A stretch of DNA of 58,628 bases from [Eubacterium] saphenum. Lineage in GTDB: Bacteria; Bacillota; Clostridia; Lachnospirales; Anaerotignaceae. Position numbers and translations under genes: made by a program. Each line of letters begins with the position of its first letter. Within the stretch, counting starts at the first letter, position 1. The notes under the pieces are model-generated. The model saw only the letters and a list, made by a program, of their open reading frames with translations, was not told where the DNA came from and ran no database searches. Below, piece after piece: positions 50,683 to 58,628 of this stretch. Where the stretch lies: NCBI GenBank assembly GCA_004557645.1, contig SFGI01000008.1, positions 1 through 58,628 of the forward strand, read 5' to 3'.

Positions 50683-52906
50683 AGCGTATCAAATGAAATT
50701 CAAGGTCACTGCGGCAGTGCTGTTTTTTGCCTGTGCCATCTCTATTTTTTTCTGTGGCATTGTGGCGGTGAATATTTCCAAGGAATGGAATTGGGACGTC
50801 ATCAATGCGGATACGGTTTATGATACGGAAGAATTTCGCGAATTTTTCAGCAATACCTTAGACCAGGTTGTGTTGGCAGATATCTATTACCAGAGCGAAG
50901 GGCGCATTGAAGCGGGCTTGGCTGTGGATCGGGAAGAATTGCTCAATGGTTTTAAACGGTATTATGGTATCATAGATGGGGTCATCACCGGCAATACGGA
51001 GGTCAACGAGACCTATGATGGACTGATCGTTTATGGAAACATTCCGAAAAGCCTCCATGAAAACCTGACAGAATATGAAGAACTGGTGGAAAGCCGCCTG
51101 CCTTCTTATTATAAGATGTACATTCAGAGGCAGCTGGATGAATATAAAAACTGCGTCCGTTATCTGGATGGGATGAAAAACTTCCTTTATTACGTAGAGG
51201 ATGAAAACGGGAATGTGATCGGCGGCAATACAACCAAGAGCGAGATCGGCGAAGCGGAGCGTACGCTGGTGCTGTCCGCCGGCTTCAGCAGTGACCATTT
51301 GGGGAAAAACCCCTATTATTTCGATGTGTACGATAACTCTATCCTGGAGGAAAGCAATTTTAAGTTTTACGGTGCTATTCGAGATCCTCTTTTGCCGGGG
51401 GATGAATTTTATGACCTGTGGCAGGCCTTTGGTTTTGCAAAGCAGAGCATCCCCATCCTGTTTGCGGTCTTTGCTTTGTCTCTGCTGGGACTTTTGGCAT
51501 GTATGATCTATCTGATACGGGTCACAGGGCAGAAGGAAAAAGGCGGTAAAGTACAGTTCACAGTGGTAGACCGCCTGTATAATGAGATCCATTTCCTTCT
51601 GGTGTTCCTTCTTTATGGGGTTGCATTTACGGTGGCAACGACCCTCATAGAGATCATCCTGCAGGGGCGCGTGGTTTTTTGGAACTATGTTTTTGCGACG
51701 ATTTTAGGCACCCTCTATCTGGTGGCTGTGGCAGTGCTGCTGAGCTATGTTCTTTCTGTTGCAAGGCAGTTGAAGGACAGAAGTTTTTTCCGAAACACAT
51801 GGATCTCCGCATCTATCCGCAGGATGAGCGAACTTTTTACCGGCAAGACCTTCCGCGGCTGGATGGCCATTGTTATGCTGTGCTATGGCCTGGGCAACTG
51901 CGTCATCATGGGCATGATGGTCATGGCTCCCTATTATGGATATCCGAAGTTCAGCCTGTTGGCGGGAATCGGCTTGGTTTTGTTCAATGTTTTGTGTATG
52001 TATTGGTTCATCCGTGCCCTGCGCTCTTTGAAGGAGATCATGGTTTCTGTTAAGGAAAGCTCCAAGGGGAATTTCTCCTATCCTTTGGATCTGAATAAGA
52101 TTTCGCCCTCCTTCCTGAACTTTGCGGAGGATGTGGCCAATATCCAAGTTGGGCTGAAAAATGCTGTGGATGATGCGGTCAAGGGGGAACGGATGAAAGC
52201 AGAGCTGATCACCAATGTTTCCCATGACCTGAAAACACCTTTGACCTCCATTATTTCTTATGTGGATCTGCTGAAAAAGGAAAAGCTGGAAAATGAAAGA
52301 GCCAGCGGCTATGTGGATATCCTTCATGAAAAATCCTATCGCCTGAAGCAGCTCATTGAAGACCTGATCGAAGCCAGCAAGGCTTCCAGCGGCAATCTGA
52401 CCGTAACGAAGATGCGGGTGGATTATAAACAGCTGACCCTGCAGGCTATGGGTGAGATGGAGGATAAGATGGAAGCGGTTGGGCTGACCTTTAAGATCAG
52501 CTGTGCAGAACCTGTATTTATCCATGCCGATGGCGGGCATATGTGGCGGATTCTGGAAAACCTTTTTTCCAATGTCATCAAATATTCCATGCCCCATTCC
52601 CGGGTGTATGTAGATATCTTTAAAATGGACGGATACGGCATCCTTGTGATGAAAAATATTTCTGCGGCACCCATTGATTTCGATGAGACCCGCCTGACGG
52701 AACGTTTTGTCCGGGGGGATGCCTCCAGAACGACGGAAGGCTCCGGTCTGGGGCTTTCCATTACCCAAAGTCTGGCGGAGATCCAGGATGGTACCTTTGG
52801 CATCCAGGTGGATGGAGATCTGTTCAAGGCTGTCGTCAGCATCCCTCTTTGGGAGGAGGAAGAAGAGGACGAAGAAAGCATGATAGAAGAAAAAGAGGAG
52901 GTATAA
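50657..52906 (+). CDS. Multi-spanning sensor histidine kinase
   Basis: A 749-aa kinase. One N-terminal membrane helix (about 17-37) and an extracellular domain of about 210 residues are followed by five or six membrane helices (about 252-460), then HisKA (NVSHDLKTPLTSI), HATPase (N-box ENLFSNVIKYS, G2 GSGLGLSITQ) and an acidic tail. The TTG at 50657, 26 bp inside the regulator gene, is the best start: AAGGTGG lies 10 nt upstream, whereas ATG 50693 has no ribosome site. The combined extracellular and multi-helix sensor is unusual in length. Confidence 0.9.
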   Translation: MATKSKKSKAYQMKFKVTAAVLFFACAISIFFCGIVAVNISKEWNWDVINADTVYDTEEFREFFSNTLDQVVLADIYYQSEGRIEAGLAVDREELLNGFKRYYGIIDGVITGNTEVNETYDGLIVYGNIPKSLHENLTEYEELVESRLPSYYKMYIQRQLDEYKNCVRYLDGMKNFLYYVEDENGNVIGGNTTKSEIGEAERTLVLSAGFSSDHLGKNPYYFDVYDNSILEESNFKFYGAIRDPLLPGDEFYDLWQAFGFAKQSIPILFAVFALSLLGLLACMIYLIRVTGQKEKGGKVQFTVVDRLYNEIHFLLVFLLYGVAFTVATTLIEIILQGRVVFWNYVFATILGTLYLVAVAVLLSYVLSVARQLKDRSFFRNTWISASIRRMSELFTGKTFRGWMAIVMLCYGLGNCVIMGMMVMAPYYGYPKFSLLAGIGLVLFNVLCMYWFIRALRSLKEIMVSVKESSKGNFSYPLDLNKISPSFLNFAEDVANIQVGLKNAVDDAVKGERMKAELITNVSHDLKTPLTSIISYVDLLKKEKLENERASGYVDILHEKSYRLKQLIEDLIEASKASSGNLTVTKMRVDYKQLTLQAMGEMEDKMEAVGLTFKISCAEPVFIHADGGHMWRILENLFSNVIKYSMPHSRVYVDIFKMDGYGILVMKNISAAPIDFDETRLTERFVRGDASRTTEGSGLGLSITQSLAEIQDGTFGIQVDGDLFKAVVSIPLWEEEEEDEESMIEEKEEV

Positions 52907-52909
52907 GCT

Positions 52910-53110
52910 ATGGCAAAATATATGGGTGACAAGGTTGAGGATAGATTTGAAAAAATTTATAGTCAGGGCGTGAGCAATGTGATGGAAATTTGGGTGGATA
53001 GAGAAACAGGGATACAGTATCTTTACCATTCCGGCGGATATTCCGGCGGGCTGACACCGTTGCTGGATAAAGAAGGCAAGCCCCTGATCCACGATCCCTA
53101 TCAATTGTAA
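52910..53110 (+). CDS. DUF6440-like small protein
   Basis: A 66-aa soluble protein with DRFEKIY, EIWVDRETGIQYLYHSGGY and GGLTPLLDKEGKP, a pattern I associate with DUF6440. It starts three bases after the kinase stop, with GAGGAGGTA inside the kinase end as ribosome site, so it is part of the two-component operon. Function is unknown; it could be a small output or feedback protein. Confidence 0.75.
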   Translation: MAKYMGDKVEDRFEKIYSQGVSNVMEIWVDRETGIQYLYHSGGYSGGLTPLLDKEGKPLIHDPYQL

Positions 53111-53114
53111 GAAA

Positions 53115-53178
53115 AAAAGTGTCTGATCTTCTGCAGGTGTTTTTTGAAACGAACACTGGAAAATCAGGCACTTTTCTT
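53115..53178 (+). terminator. Terminator of the two-component operon
   Basis: AAAAGTGTCTGAT/ATCAGGCACTTTT with one G-U pair and a 35-nt loop, then TCTTGTG. Confidence 0.6.
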
Positions 53179-53256
53179 GTGTAAAAATGGTTGCAGGCAG
53201 AATTATGCTGATGTATACTACTGTAGAAAAAAACGGAAAAAGGGAGGGAAGACCCT

Positions 53257-54531
53257 TTGGGCAAGCATTTATTTGGAAAATATCAGGATAAATTTGACAG
53301 AAGTGAAAATAATCTGATTCATTTTGTTATGTGGGGCTGCGGCGGTCTTTGTATTGGCTTTGTCATTGGTCTGGTGGGGATCGCATTCCATTTGTCGCTG
53401 GAATGGGCGACGGAAGTTCGCATGGCAAATCCTTGGCTGATCTGGCTTTTGCCTGTGGGCGGTCTTGCTATCGTGCTGGCCTATCGCCTGGCGGGGATGG
53501 AAAAGGACAGGGGGACAAATTTCATCCTGGTGGCTGTGCGCTCCAATGAACCAGTTACCTTGAAAACAGCACCGCTGATCTTTTTCAGTACAGTGGTGAC
53601 CCATTTACTGGGCGGCTCTGCCGGCAGGGAAGGGGCTGCACTGCAGCTGGGCGGCAGCATTGCTTCCAGCTTTGGGCGAAATTTTCAATTGAATGAAAAA
53701 GAAGAACGGATCATGACCATGTGCGGTATGGCGGCTGGGTTCGCTGCTTTGTTTGGCACACCCCTGACTTCAGTGATCTTTGCCATGGAAGTCATCACCG
53801 TTGGGGTCATGCATTATTCTGCCATCGTGCCCTGTATCATTTCTGCCTTGGTGGCGTCGGGTCTTTCCAAGGCTGTTGGCATCAGGCCCACTGCCTTTGA
53901 GATCGTCGGCATCCCGGAAACCATCGGGCTGGAGAACTGCTGGCTGGTTGCAGTGCTGGGGATTTTTTGTGCGGTGCTGAGCGTTTTGTTTTGTATTGTG
54001 ATGGAGCATACAGGCCATGCCTATCGGAAATATTTCAAGAATCCTATGGTAAGGGTTTTTGTTGGCGGCTGTATCGTGATTGGGGCGACCTATCTGGCAG
54101 GTTGCAGAGATTATAACGGCGCGGGCATGGATATCATTGTGAAAGCTCTGAATGGGGATGCCAAAACAGAGGCATTCTTATTGAAGATCCTTTTTACAGC
54201 ATTGACGCTGGGGGCGGGCTACAAAGGCGGCGAGATCGTCCCTTCCTTCTTTATCGGGGCGACTTTTGGCTGCATTGTGGGGCCTTTGATGGGGCTGCCT
54301 GCCGCTTTTGCGGCTTCCCTGGGGATGGCAGCGGTTTTTTGCGGCGTGACAAACTGCCCTTTGGCATCTATCATGCTTTGTATCGAGCTGTTCGGTTTCC
54401 ATGGAACAGCCTATTATGCTCTTTGCTGTGCCATCAGCTATATGCTTTCCGGCTACTATGGTCTGTATTCGGAACAGAAGATCATGTATTCCAAAGTAGA
54501 ACCGGAATTTATCAATAAGAATGTCCATTGA
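53257..54531 (+). CDS. ClC-family anion channel/transporter
   Basis: A 424-aa membrane protein of the chloride-channel family with 10-12 helices. The gating-glutamate motif is GGSAGREGAALQ; GTPLTSVIFAMEV and GGEIVPSFFIGATFG are also family-typical. The GSGIP-like first selectivity motif of canonical ClC proteins is not visible (RSNEPVTLKTAP stands there), as in the fluoride-exporting branch, so fluoride or chloride transport are both possible. No fluoride riboswitch was seen upstream. The start is TTG 53257 after AGGGAGGG; no better ATG exists nearby. Confidence 0.85.
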   Translation: MGKHLFGKYQDKFDRSENNLIHFVMWGCGGLCIGFVIGLVGIAFHLSLEWATEVRMANPWLIWLLPVGGLAIVLAYRLAGMEKDRGTNFILVAVRSNEPVTLKTAPLIFFSTVVTHLLGGSAGREGAALQLGGSIASSFGRNFQLNEKEERIMTMCGMAAGFAALFGTPLTSVIFAMEVITVGVMHYSAIVPCIISALVASGLSKAVGIRPTAFEIVGIPETIGLENCWLVAVLGIFCAVLSVLFCIVMEHTGHAYRKYFKNPMVRVFVGGCIVIGATYLAGCRDYNGAGMDIIVKALNGDAKTEAFLLKILFTALTLGAGYKGGEIVPSFFIGATFGCIVGPLMGLPAAFAASLGMAAVFCGVTNCPLASIMLCIELFGFHGTAYYALCCAISYMLSGYYGLYSEQKIMYSKVEPEFINKNVH

Positions 54532-54638
54532 TAAGTGGGTTTGAAGATGCAATGGGAATAAAAAGAACACTGTATACGGTTTGTGTATAAAATGGATTTA
54601 TGCATTGATTTATGCAATGTTGCACGGGAAACAAAAAA

Positions 54639-54669
54639 GCGGTTTTTTCGAAGAAAACCGCCCTTTTTT
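54639..54669 (+). terminator. Intrinsic terminator after the ClC gene
   Basis: GCGGTTTT/AAAACCGC hairpin followed by CCTTTTTTA. Confidence 0.75.
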
Positions 54670-54745
54670 ATGGTAATCCTGCTGTTTATGTATATTTTCA
54701 CTAAAAAATATTTCAAAAAATATAATTTATAGTTGAATTTGATTA

Positions 54746-54774
54746 TTGTATTTTATGCACTTGGCGAGTATAAT
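54746..54774 (+). promoter_or_regulatory. Promoter of the amino-acid ABC operon
   Basis: TTGTAT, 17-bp spacer, perfect TATAAT, 54 bp before the first gene. Confidence 0.7.
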
Positions 54775-54827
54775 TCCATTTATAAAATAACACGAAAAAA
54801 GTGTATAAACTTGGGAGGAAGATTATT

Positions 54828-55625
54828 ATGAAAAAATTTATGAAAGGCCTTTTGGCTACAACAATGGTATTTGCAATGGCAACTTCTCTGGTTGGCTGCG
54901 GCGGCAGCTCCGAAGAACCTGCAGCAGATGATGCAGCAGCAACAGGCGAAACACTGATCATGGCTACAAACGCAGAATTCCCTCCTTACGAATTCTACGA
55001 AGGCAGCGATGTAGTTGGTATCGATGCTGAAATCGGTGCAGCAATCGCTGAAAAACTGGGCATGGGCTTCCAGATCGAAGATATGGCATTCGATTCCATC
55101 ATCCCCGCAGTAACAAGCGGCAAAGCAAGCTTCGGTATGGCTGGTATGACAGTAACAGAAGATCGTCTGCAGAGCGTTGATTTCTCCGATTCCTATGCAA
55201 CAGGCGTACAGGTAGTTATCGTAAAAGAAGGTTCCGACATCGCATCCGTTGATGATCTGTTTGCAGAAGGCGCTTCTCACGTAGTAGGCGTTCAGACAGG
55301 TACAACAGGTGACATCTACACAACAGGCGATATCGCTGATGCAGGTCTGGGTACAGTAGAACGTTTCCCTAAGGGTGCTGATGCTGTTCTGGCTCTGACA
55401 CAGGGCAAAATCGACTGCGTTGTTATCGACAACGAACCTGCAAAAGAATTCGTTGCAGCAAACGAAGGCCTGACAATTCTGGACACAGAATATGCAGTAG
55501 AAGATTATGCAATCTGCCTGGCAAAAGACAGCGAACTGACAGAAAAGGTCAACGCAGCACTGGCTGAACTGATCGCTGACGGCACAGTTCAGAGCATCAT
55601 CGACAAATACATCAGTGCTGAATAA
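54828..55625 (+). CDS. Polar amino-acid ABC transporter substrate-binding lipoprotein
   Basis: Extracellular receptor, 265 aa, solute-binding family 3. Lipoprotein signal with LVGC (Cys near 24). Ligand-pocket segments: ATNAEFPPYEF, VGIDAEIGAAIAEKLG, MAGMTVTEDR, GVQTGTTGD and DNEPAKEFV. It is probably for a polar amino acid such as glutamine, arginine or cystine; the ligand cannot be fixed. GGGAGGAAG precedes ATG 54828. Codon use is strongly biased (GCA, ACA, GTA), as in highly expressed genes. Confidence 0.93.
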   Translation: MKKFMKGLLATTMVFAMATSLVGCGGSSEEPAADDAAATGETLIMATNAEFPPYEFYEGSDVVGIDAEIGAAIAEKLGMGFQIEDMAFDSIIPAVTSGKASFGMAGMTVTEDRLQSVDFSDSYATGVQVVIVKEGSDIASVDDLFAEGASHVVGVQTGTTGDIYTTGDIADAGLGTVERFPKGADAVLALTQGKIDCVVIDNEPAKEFVAANEGLTILDTEYAVEDYAICLAKDSELTEKVNAALAELIADGTVQSIIDKYISAE

Positions 55626-55654
55626 TTTTCAATCAGTCTTGACACAAAATGCTT

Positions 55655-55683
55655 CAGGGGTGGCGAAAGTCCACCCCTGTTTT
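55655..55683 (+). terminator. Attenuating hairpin between receptor and permease genes
   Basis: CAGGGGTGG/CCACCCCTG perfect stem, 7-nt loop, then TTTTG. It probably lowers downstream expression so that receptor exceeds permease. Confidence 0.65.
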
Positions 55684-55718
55684 GTGATTGAAAACGGAGA
55701 AAAGGAGGAATGTTTGGA

Positions 55719-56429
55719 ATGAGCTTGAAAGAAAAATTTATATTCAACTTCATTCAGGATGATCGTTGGAAATATATCGCAGACGGTCTGGTAGTTACGC
55801 TGCAGGTCACATTTTTTGCAGTGCTGCTGGGCATCGCTTTGGGTATCATCATCGCCATCATCCGCTCTACTTATGATAAAAACAGCAGTTCTATGCGAGG
55901 CTTCAGCAAATTCATCCTTTCTGTGATGAACCTGCTCTGCAAAGTCTATTTGACTGTCATCCGCGGCACACCCGTTGTTGTACAGCTGATGATCATGTAT
56001 TTTGTTATTCTGGTATCATCTAATAATAAGATCCTTGTAGCAGTGCTGGCGTTTGGTCTGAATTCCGGTGCATACGTTGCAGAAATCTTCCGCAGCGGCA
56101 TCATGTCCATCGACCAGGGACAGTTTGAAGCAGGCCGCAGCCTAGGCTTCAATTTTGTGCAGACCATGCAGTATATCATCATTCCACAGGCATTCAAAAA
56201 CGTGCTGCCTGCATTGGCAAATGAATTTATCGTGCTGCTGAAGGAAACATCTGTTGCGGGCTATGTTGGTCTGCAGGATCTGACAAAGGGCGGCGATATT
56301 ATCCGTAGCCGTACCTATGAAGCATTTATGCCCTTGATCGGCGTTGCCATCATCTATCTGGTAATGGTAATGTTTTTCACATATCTGGTGGGTATCCTTG
56401 AAAGGAGGTTGAGAAACAGTGAACGCTAA
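55719..56429 (+). CDS. Amino-acid ABC transporter permease
   Basis: A 236-aa His/Glu/Gln/Arg-type permease with about five helices. The YLTVIRGTPVVVQLMI motif and coupling loop FEAGRSLGFNFVQTM are typical. ATG 55719 is chosen because the ATG three codons earlier is only one base from AGGAGG. It overlaps the ATPase gene by 11 bp. Confidence 0.94.
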   Translation: MSLKEKFIFNFIQDDRWKYIADGLVVTLQVTFFAVLLGIALGIIIAIIRSTYDKNSSSMRGFSKFILSVMNLLCKVYLTVIRGTPVVVQLMIMYFVILVSSNNKILVAVLAFGLNSGAYVAEIFRSGIMSIDQGQFEAGRSLGFNFVQTMQYIIIPQAFKNVLPALANEFIVLLKETSVAGYVGLQDLTKGGDIIRSRTYEAFMPLIGVAIIYLVMVMFFTYLVGILERRLRNSER

Positions 56430-57165
56430 TGAAACTTTGATCAAAGTAGAAAATCTGCAGAAATATTATAAAGGCGGTGCCATCAAAGCACTGGACGGTA
56501 TCAATACAGAAATCAAACAGGGCGAAGTTGTCGTTGTCATTGGCCCTTCCGGCTCCGGTAAATCTACGTTCCTGCGTTGCCTGAACCTGCTGGAAGTGCC
56601 CACAGGAGGCAGCATCTTCTTTGAAGGCACAGATATTACAGATGAAAAAACAGATATTAATATCCATCGCCAGAAAATGGGTATGGTGTTCCAGCATTTC
56701 AATCTCTTCCCCCATATGACAATACTGAAAAATATGATCATTGCGCCCATGAAGCTGCGGAAAAAAAGCGAAGCAGAAGCTACAGAAATGGCAATGGAAC
56801 TGCTGAAACGTGTTGGGCTGGAAGACAGAGCCAATGCATATCCTTCTCAGCTTTCCGGTGGTCAGAAACAGCGTATTGCCATCGTTCGTGCCCTGTGCAT
56901 GGAACCTGAAGTGATGCTGTTTGACGAACCGACTTCTGCTCTGGACCCTGAAATGGTTGGTGAAGTTCTGGAAGTTATGAAGCAGCTGGCTCATGATAAC
57001 ATGACAATGGTCGTTGTTACCCACGAAATGGGCTTTGCAAAAGAAGTTGGCACTCGCGTGATGTTTATGGCGGATGGCAAACAGGTGGAAGAAGGGACTC
57101 CCAAAGAAATCTTCGAAAATCCTAAGAGCGACCGTCTGAAACAGTTCCTGGCAAAGGTTTTGTAA
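56419..57165 (+). CDS. Amino-acid ABC transporter ATP-binding protein
   Basis: A 248-aa GlnQ-like ATPase. Walker A GPSGSGKST, Q-loop VFQHFNLFPHMTIL, signature LSGGQKQRIAIVRAL, Walker B VMLFDEPTSALDPE and switch His in VTHEMGFA. The start is GTG 56419 with AAAGGAGG 10 nt upstream; no ATG is possible in frame before the conserved region. Confidence 0.96.
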   Translation: MNANETLIKVENLQKYYKGGAIKALDGINTEIKQGEVVVVIGPSGSGKSTFLRCLNLLEVPTGGSIFFEGTDITDEKTDINIHRQKMGMVFQHFNLFPHMTILKNMIIAPMKLRKKSEAEATEMAMELLKRVGLEDRANAYPSQLSGGQKQRIAIVRALCMEPEVMLFDEPTSALDPEMVGEVLEVMKQLAHDNMTMVVVTHEMGFAKEVGTRVMFMADGKQVEEGTPKEIFENPKSDRLKQFLAKVL

Positions 57166-57177
57166 TGTAAAAAATAA

Positions 57178-57225
57178 AAGTGAAAGAGAATCTGTGAATC
57201 TTAAGATTTTCTTTCACTTTTTTTA
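57178..57225 (+). terminator. Terminator of the amino-acid ABC operon
   Basis: AGTGAAAG.GAATCT/AGATT.TCTTTCACT stem followed by TTTTTTATTTT. Confidence 0.8.
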
Positions 57226-57290
57226 TTTTGTTGAACAGAAAAGGGCTCCCTGATACAATGAAAAAAAGACAGAGAAAATGAGGTGATTGA

Positions 57291-57740
57291 ATGAACCCGT
57301 TTTATATTTTGATTTTCATACTTCTTTTAGCAGGTGTGGGAGTGGGTTTTCTGGCTGCCTGGGCGAAAAGGAACAATCGTGTCGGCATAATAAAGGCGAT
57401 TCTCTGGGGGTCTGTGATTTTTTTCGGATGCTTCAATTTTCCTCTTGGGAGCGACTATTCTCCGTTGAAAGGGTACGAATTAGCCCTGTTCGTTCTTGTA
57501 TATTGTGAGATAGGAAGAGCGGCATTCCATTTTTATAAGAAGGAAGAATGGAAAAAGGTTGGTTTGTTGTCAGTTGGTATGACGCTTTTGGGAATGGTTT
57601 GCAGATATTTTCTGGAATATGGAGAGGTATCCAATACATATAACTTTACCCCTGAAAATATTATATTTTACGCCGTTATGGCACCTCTGCTTATTCTGTT
57701 TAATTATTTTCTGCAAAACAAATATTCTGGAAAAAAATAA
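57291..57740 (+). CDS. Small membrane protein of unknown function
   Basis: A 149-aa protein with about four hydrophobic helices (ILIFILLLAGVGVGFLAAW; IIKAILWGSVIFFGC; LLSVGMTLLGMVCRYF; IIFYAVMAPLLILFNYF). GAGGTGATT precedes ATG 57291. It is monocistronic between terminators. No family is recognised. Confidence 0.65.
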   Translation: MNPFYILIFILLLAGVGVGFLAAWAKRNNRVGIIKAILWGSVIFFGCFNFPLGSDYSPLKGYELALFVLVYCEIGRAAFHFYKKEEWKKVGLLSVGMTLLGMVCRYFLEYGEVSNTYNFTPENIIFYAVMAPLLILFNYFLQNKYSGKK

Positions 57741-57745
57741 GACAA

Positions 57746-57776
57746 GCCCTGAACAAAATGTTCAGGGCATATTTTT
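57746..57776. terminator. Bidirectional terminator
   Basis: GCCCTGAACA-AAA-TGTTCAGGGC perfect 10-bp stem with ATATTTTTT on the plus side. Confidence 0.85.
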
Positions 57777-57789
57777 TAAACGATTCAAT

Positions 57790-58215
57790 TTATTTTTCAG
57801 GAATTTCAGATTCATCCATCAAAGGAATGCCTGCCTCCGCCAGAGCCTGGGCAAACATGCCCTTGCCGGTGATGAGGGTTTTGGTGAATGTGCCGTCATA
57901 GATTTGTTTGCAGCCGCAGGAAGGGCTGCGGGGCTGGAGGATAGCAAGATCGATACCTTCTCCCGCCAGCCTTGCCATGGTTTTTTCCGTGCCTGCTTGG
58001 AAAAATTCTGTCACATCTTCTCCATTGGCATTGATGGCTCTGCCATTCTGCAATTCCACAGGGATTCTGGGAATTGGCAGTCCGCCTGCCACTTCCGGGC
58101 AGACGGGAATGACCTCGTGCCCCTTGATATAATCCAGAACGGATTGGCTGCGGTTGTTGCCGCCGCTGTATTTGCAATTATGCCCCAAAAGGCATGCACT
58201 GACTGCGATTTTCAC
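57790..58215 (-). CDS. DUF523 protein
   Basis: A 141-aa cytoplasmic protein. Family motifs: VSACLLGHNCKYSGGNN at the N-terminus, VCPEVAGGLPIPR, and LQPRSPSCGCKQIYDG. Conserved cysteines (Cys8, Cys14, Cys in VCPE and SPSCG) suggest a metal or iron-sulfur site. In some proteins DUF523 is fused to DUF1722; here it stands alone. Function is unknown. It is 12 bp downstream of the CatA-like gene and likely co-transcribed. Confidence 0.9.
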   Translation of the reverse strand: MKIAVSACLLGHNCKYSGGNNRSQSVLDYIKGHEVIPVCPEVAGGLPIPRIPVELQNGRAINANGEDVTEFFQAGTEKTMARLAGEGIDLAILQPRSPSCGCKQIYDGTFTKTLITGKGMFAQALAEAGIPLMDESEIPEK

Positions 58216-58227
58216 AAAAACGCCTCC

Positions 58228-58628
58228 TTAAAATGTATCCAATGCATTCTGCAGGTCCCCAAAGAATTTGGATAAATGGTATCCATCCATCACAGCATGG
58301 CTGATGGTCAGGGTGAGGGGCAGAGTGGTTTTGCCCTTTTCTTCCGTATATTTCCCGAAGGTGATAAGAGGGAAGAGATTGGGCATGCCGCCGTAATTCA
58401 CAGGGCAATAGGCTTCATAACTGAGCCAGGGCACACAGGAGATGCAGAAAAAGTTTTTCGGCTGCCCTTCTTTTACCTTGATGCCCTTTTTATCCTTGTA
58501 GGTTTCCGCATCGGTCAGCAGATTGTTGTAGAAGGTATCAAAATCCTTGTCATAGGGGCTCCAAACATCGGAGAAGGTCTTATCATCCTCGTGGAAGATG
58601 GTGAAATTGGGGTTCAGGTAGGAATAAT
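58228..58628 (-). CDS. CatA-like O-acetyltransferase, C-terminal part (cut by window end)
   Basis: The last about 132 residues of a chloramphenicol acetyltransferase-type protein; the start lies beyond the window. Visible: NPNFTIFHEDDKTFS, PKNFFCISCVPWLSYEA, FGKYTEEKGKTTLPL and the catalytic His motif TISHAVMDGYHL near the C-terminus. Many clostridial members are chromosomal relatives of unproven drug specificity, so resistance should not be assumed. It overlaps no neighbour and leads into DUF523. Confidence 0.88.
   Translation of the reverse strand, partial: YSYLNPNFTIFHEDDKTFSDVWSPYDKDFDTFYNNLLTDAETYKDKKGIKVKEGQPKNFFCISCVPWLSYEAYCPVNYGGMPNLFPLITFGKYTEEKGKTTLPLTLTISHAVMDGYHLSKFFGDLQNALDTF

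Noticed and set aside
51704..53104. 466-aa minus-strand frame opposite the sensor kinase
   Set aside because: It is an antisense shadow, and the kinase motifs on the plus strand are complete.
53179..53256. Fluoride riboswitch before the ClC gene
   Set aside because: The conserved core sequence and stems of that riboswitch are not present in the short leader.

Overview
The window looks like the chromosome of a spore-forming, anaerobic, low-to-mid GC Firmicute of the class Clostridia, probably Lachnospirales and possibly Anaerotignum-like (the genus is an inference). The evidence is AGGAGG-type ribosome sites, sigma-A promoters, many intrinsic terminators, a group B-like [FeFe] hydrogenase, FtsQ/DUF881/small-basic-protein/FtsZ order, yerC-pcrA-ligA order, a NiaR repressor, and a cysteine-rich Asp/Arg-repeat protein behind a sigma-K-like promoter. 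I saw no insertion sequence, CRISPR array or rRNA. One tRNA gene (Lys, UUU) is present. The left edge has a complete tyrosine recombinase of lower GC than its neighbours, which may be the end of an integrated element.

Layout. 1-13 kb: recombinase, yebC, a LysR regulator divergent from a QueG-like iron-sulfur protein, niaR, a GH13 glucosidase, homoserine dehydrogenase, a DUF4085-like protein, a translationally coupled radical SAM/cupin pair, a small zinc-ribbon protein and the repeat protein. 12-20 kb: PHP phosphoesterase, yerC-pcrA-ligA, then LysR-nudC. 20-29 kb: a large secreted protein with a copper-amine-oxidase-type C-terminal domain, panG-panB behind a structured leader, mnmM, a FliB-like Cys-rich protein, a GMP synthase that lacks its glutaminase active site, and a P1 (DmpA-type) peptidase. 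29-35 kb: division and envelope cluster murA-ftsQ-DUF881-lipoprotein-sbp-ftsZ. 34.7-37.7 kb: BlaI/M56-type regulatory unit with two matching operators and an extra membrane protein. 37.8-46.2 kb: EamA transporter, then the complete phosphate regulon pstS, pstCAB-phoU-HD-phoP-phoR. 46.6-58.6 kb: [FeFe] hydrogenase, MATE exporter, tRNA-Lys, a two-component system with a DUF6440 protein, a ClC transporter, a polar amino-acid ABC transporter, a small membrane protein, DUF523, and the C-terminal part of a CatA-like acetyltransferase cut by the window end.

How it fits together. The phosphate locus is the best integrated system. pstS and pstC are each preceded by the same ungapped promoter module (PHO-box-like TTAACA repeats, TATACT, TTGTAAAGA), with a strong terminator between them. 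The kinase and regulator that would act on the boxes are encoded at the end of the operon, together with an HD-domain protein of unknown role. PstS itself has its two lobes in swapped order along the chain. The other standout is GuaA: an in-frame loss of the Cys/His/Glu part of the amidotransferase domain predicts an enzyme that needs free ammonia or a separate glutaminase.
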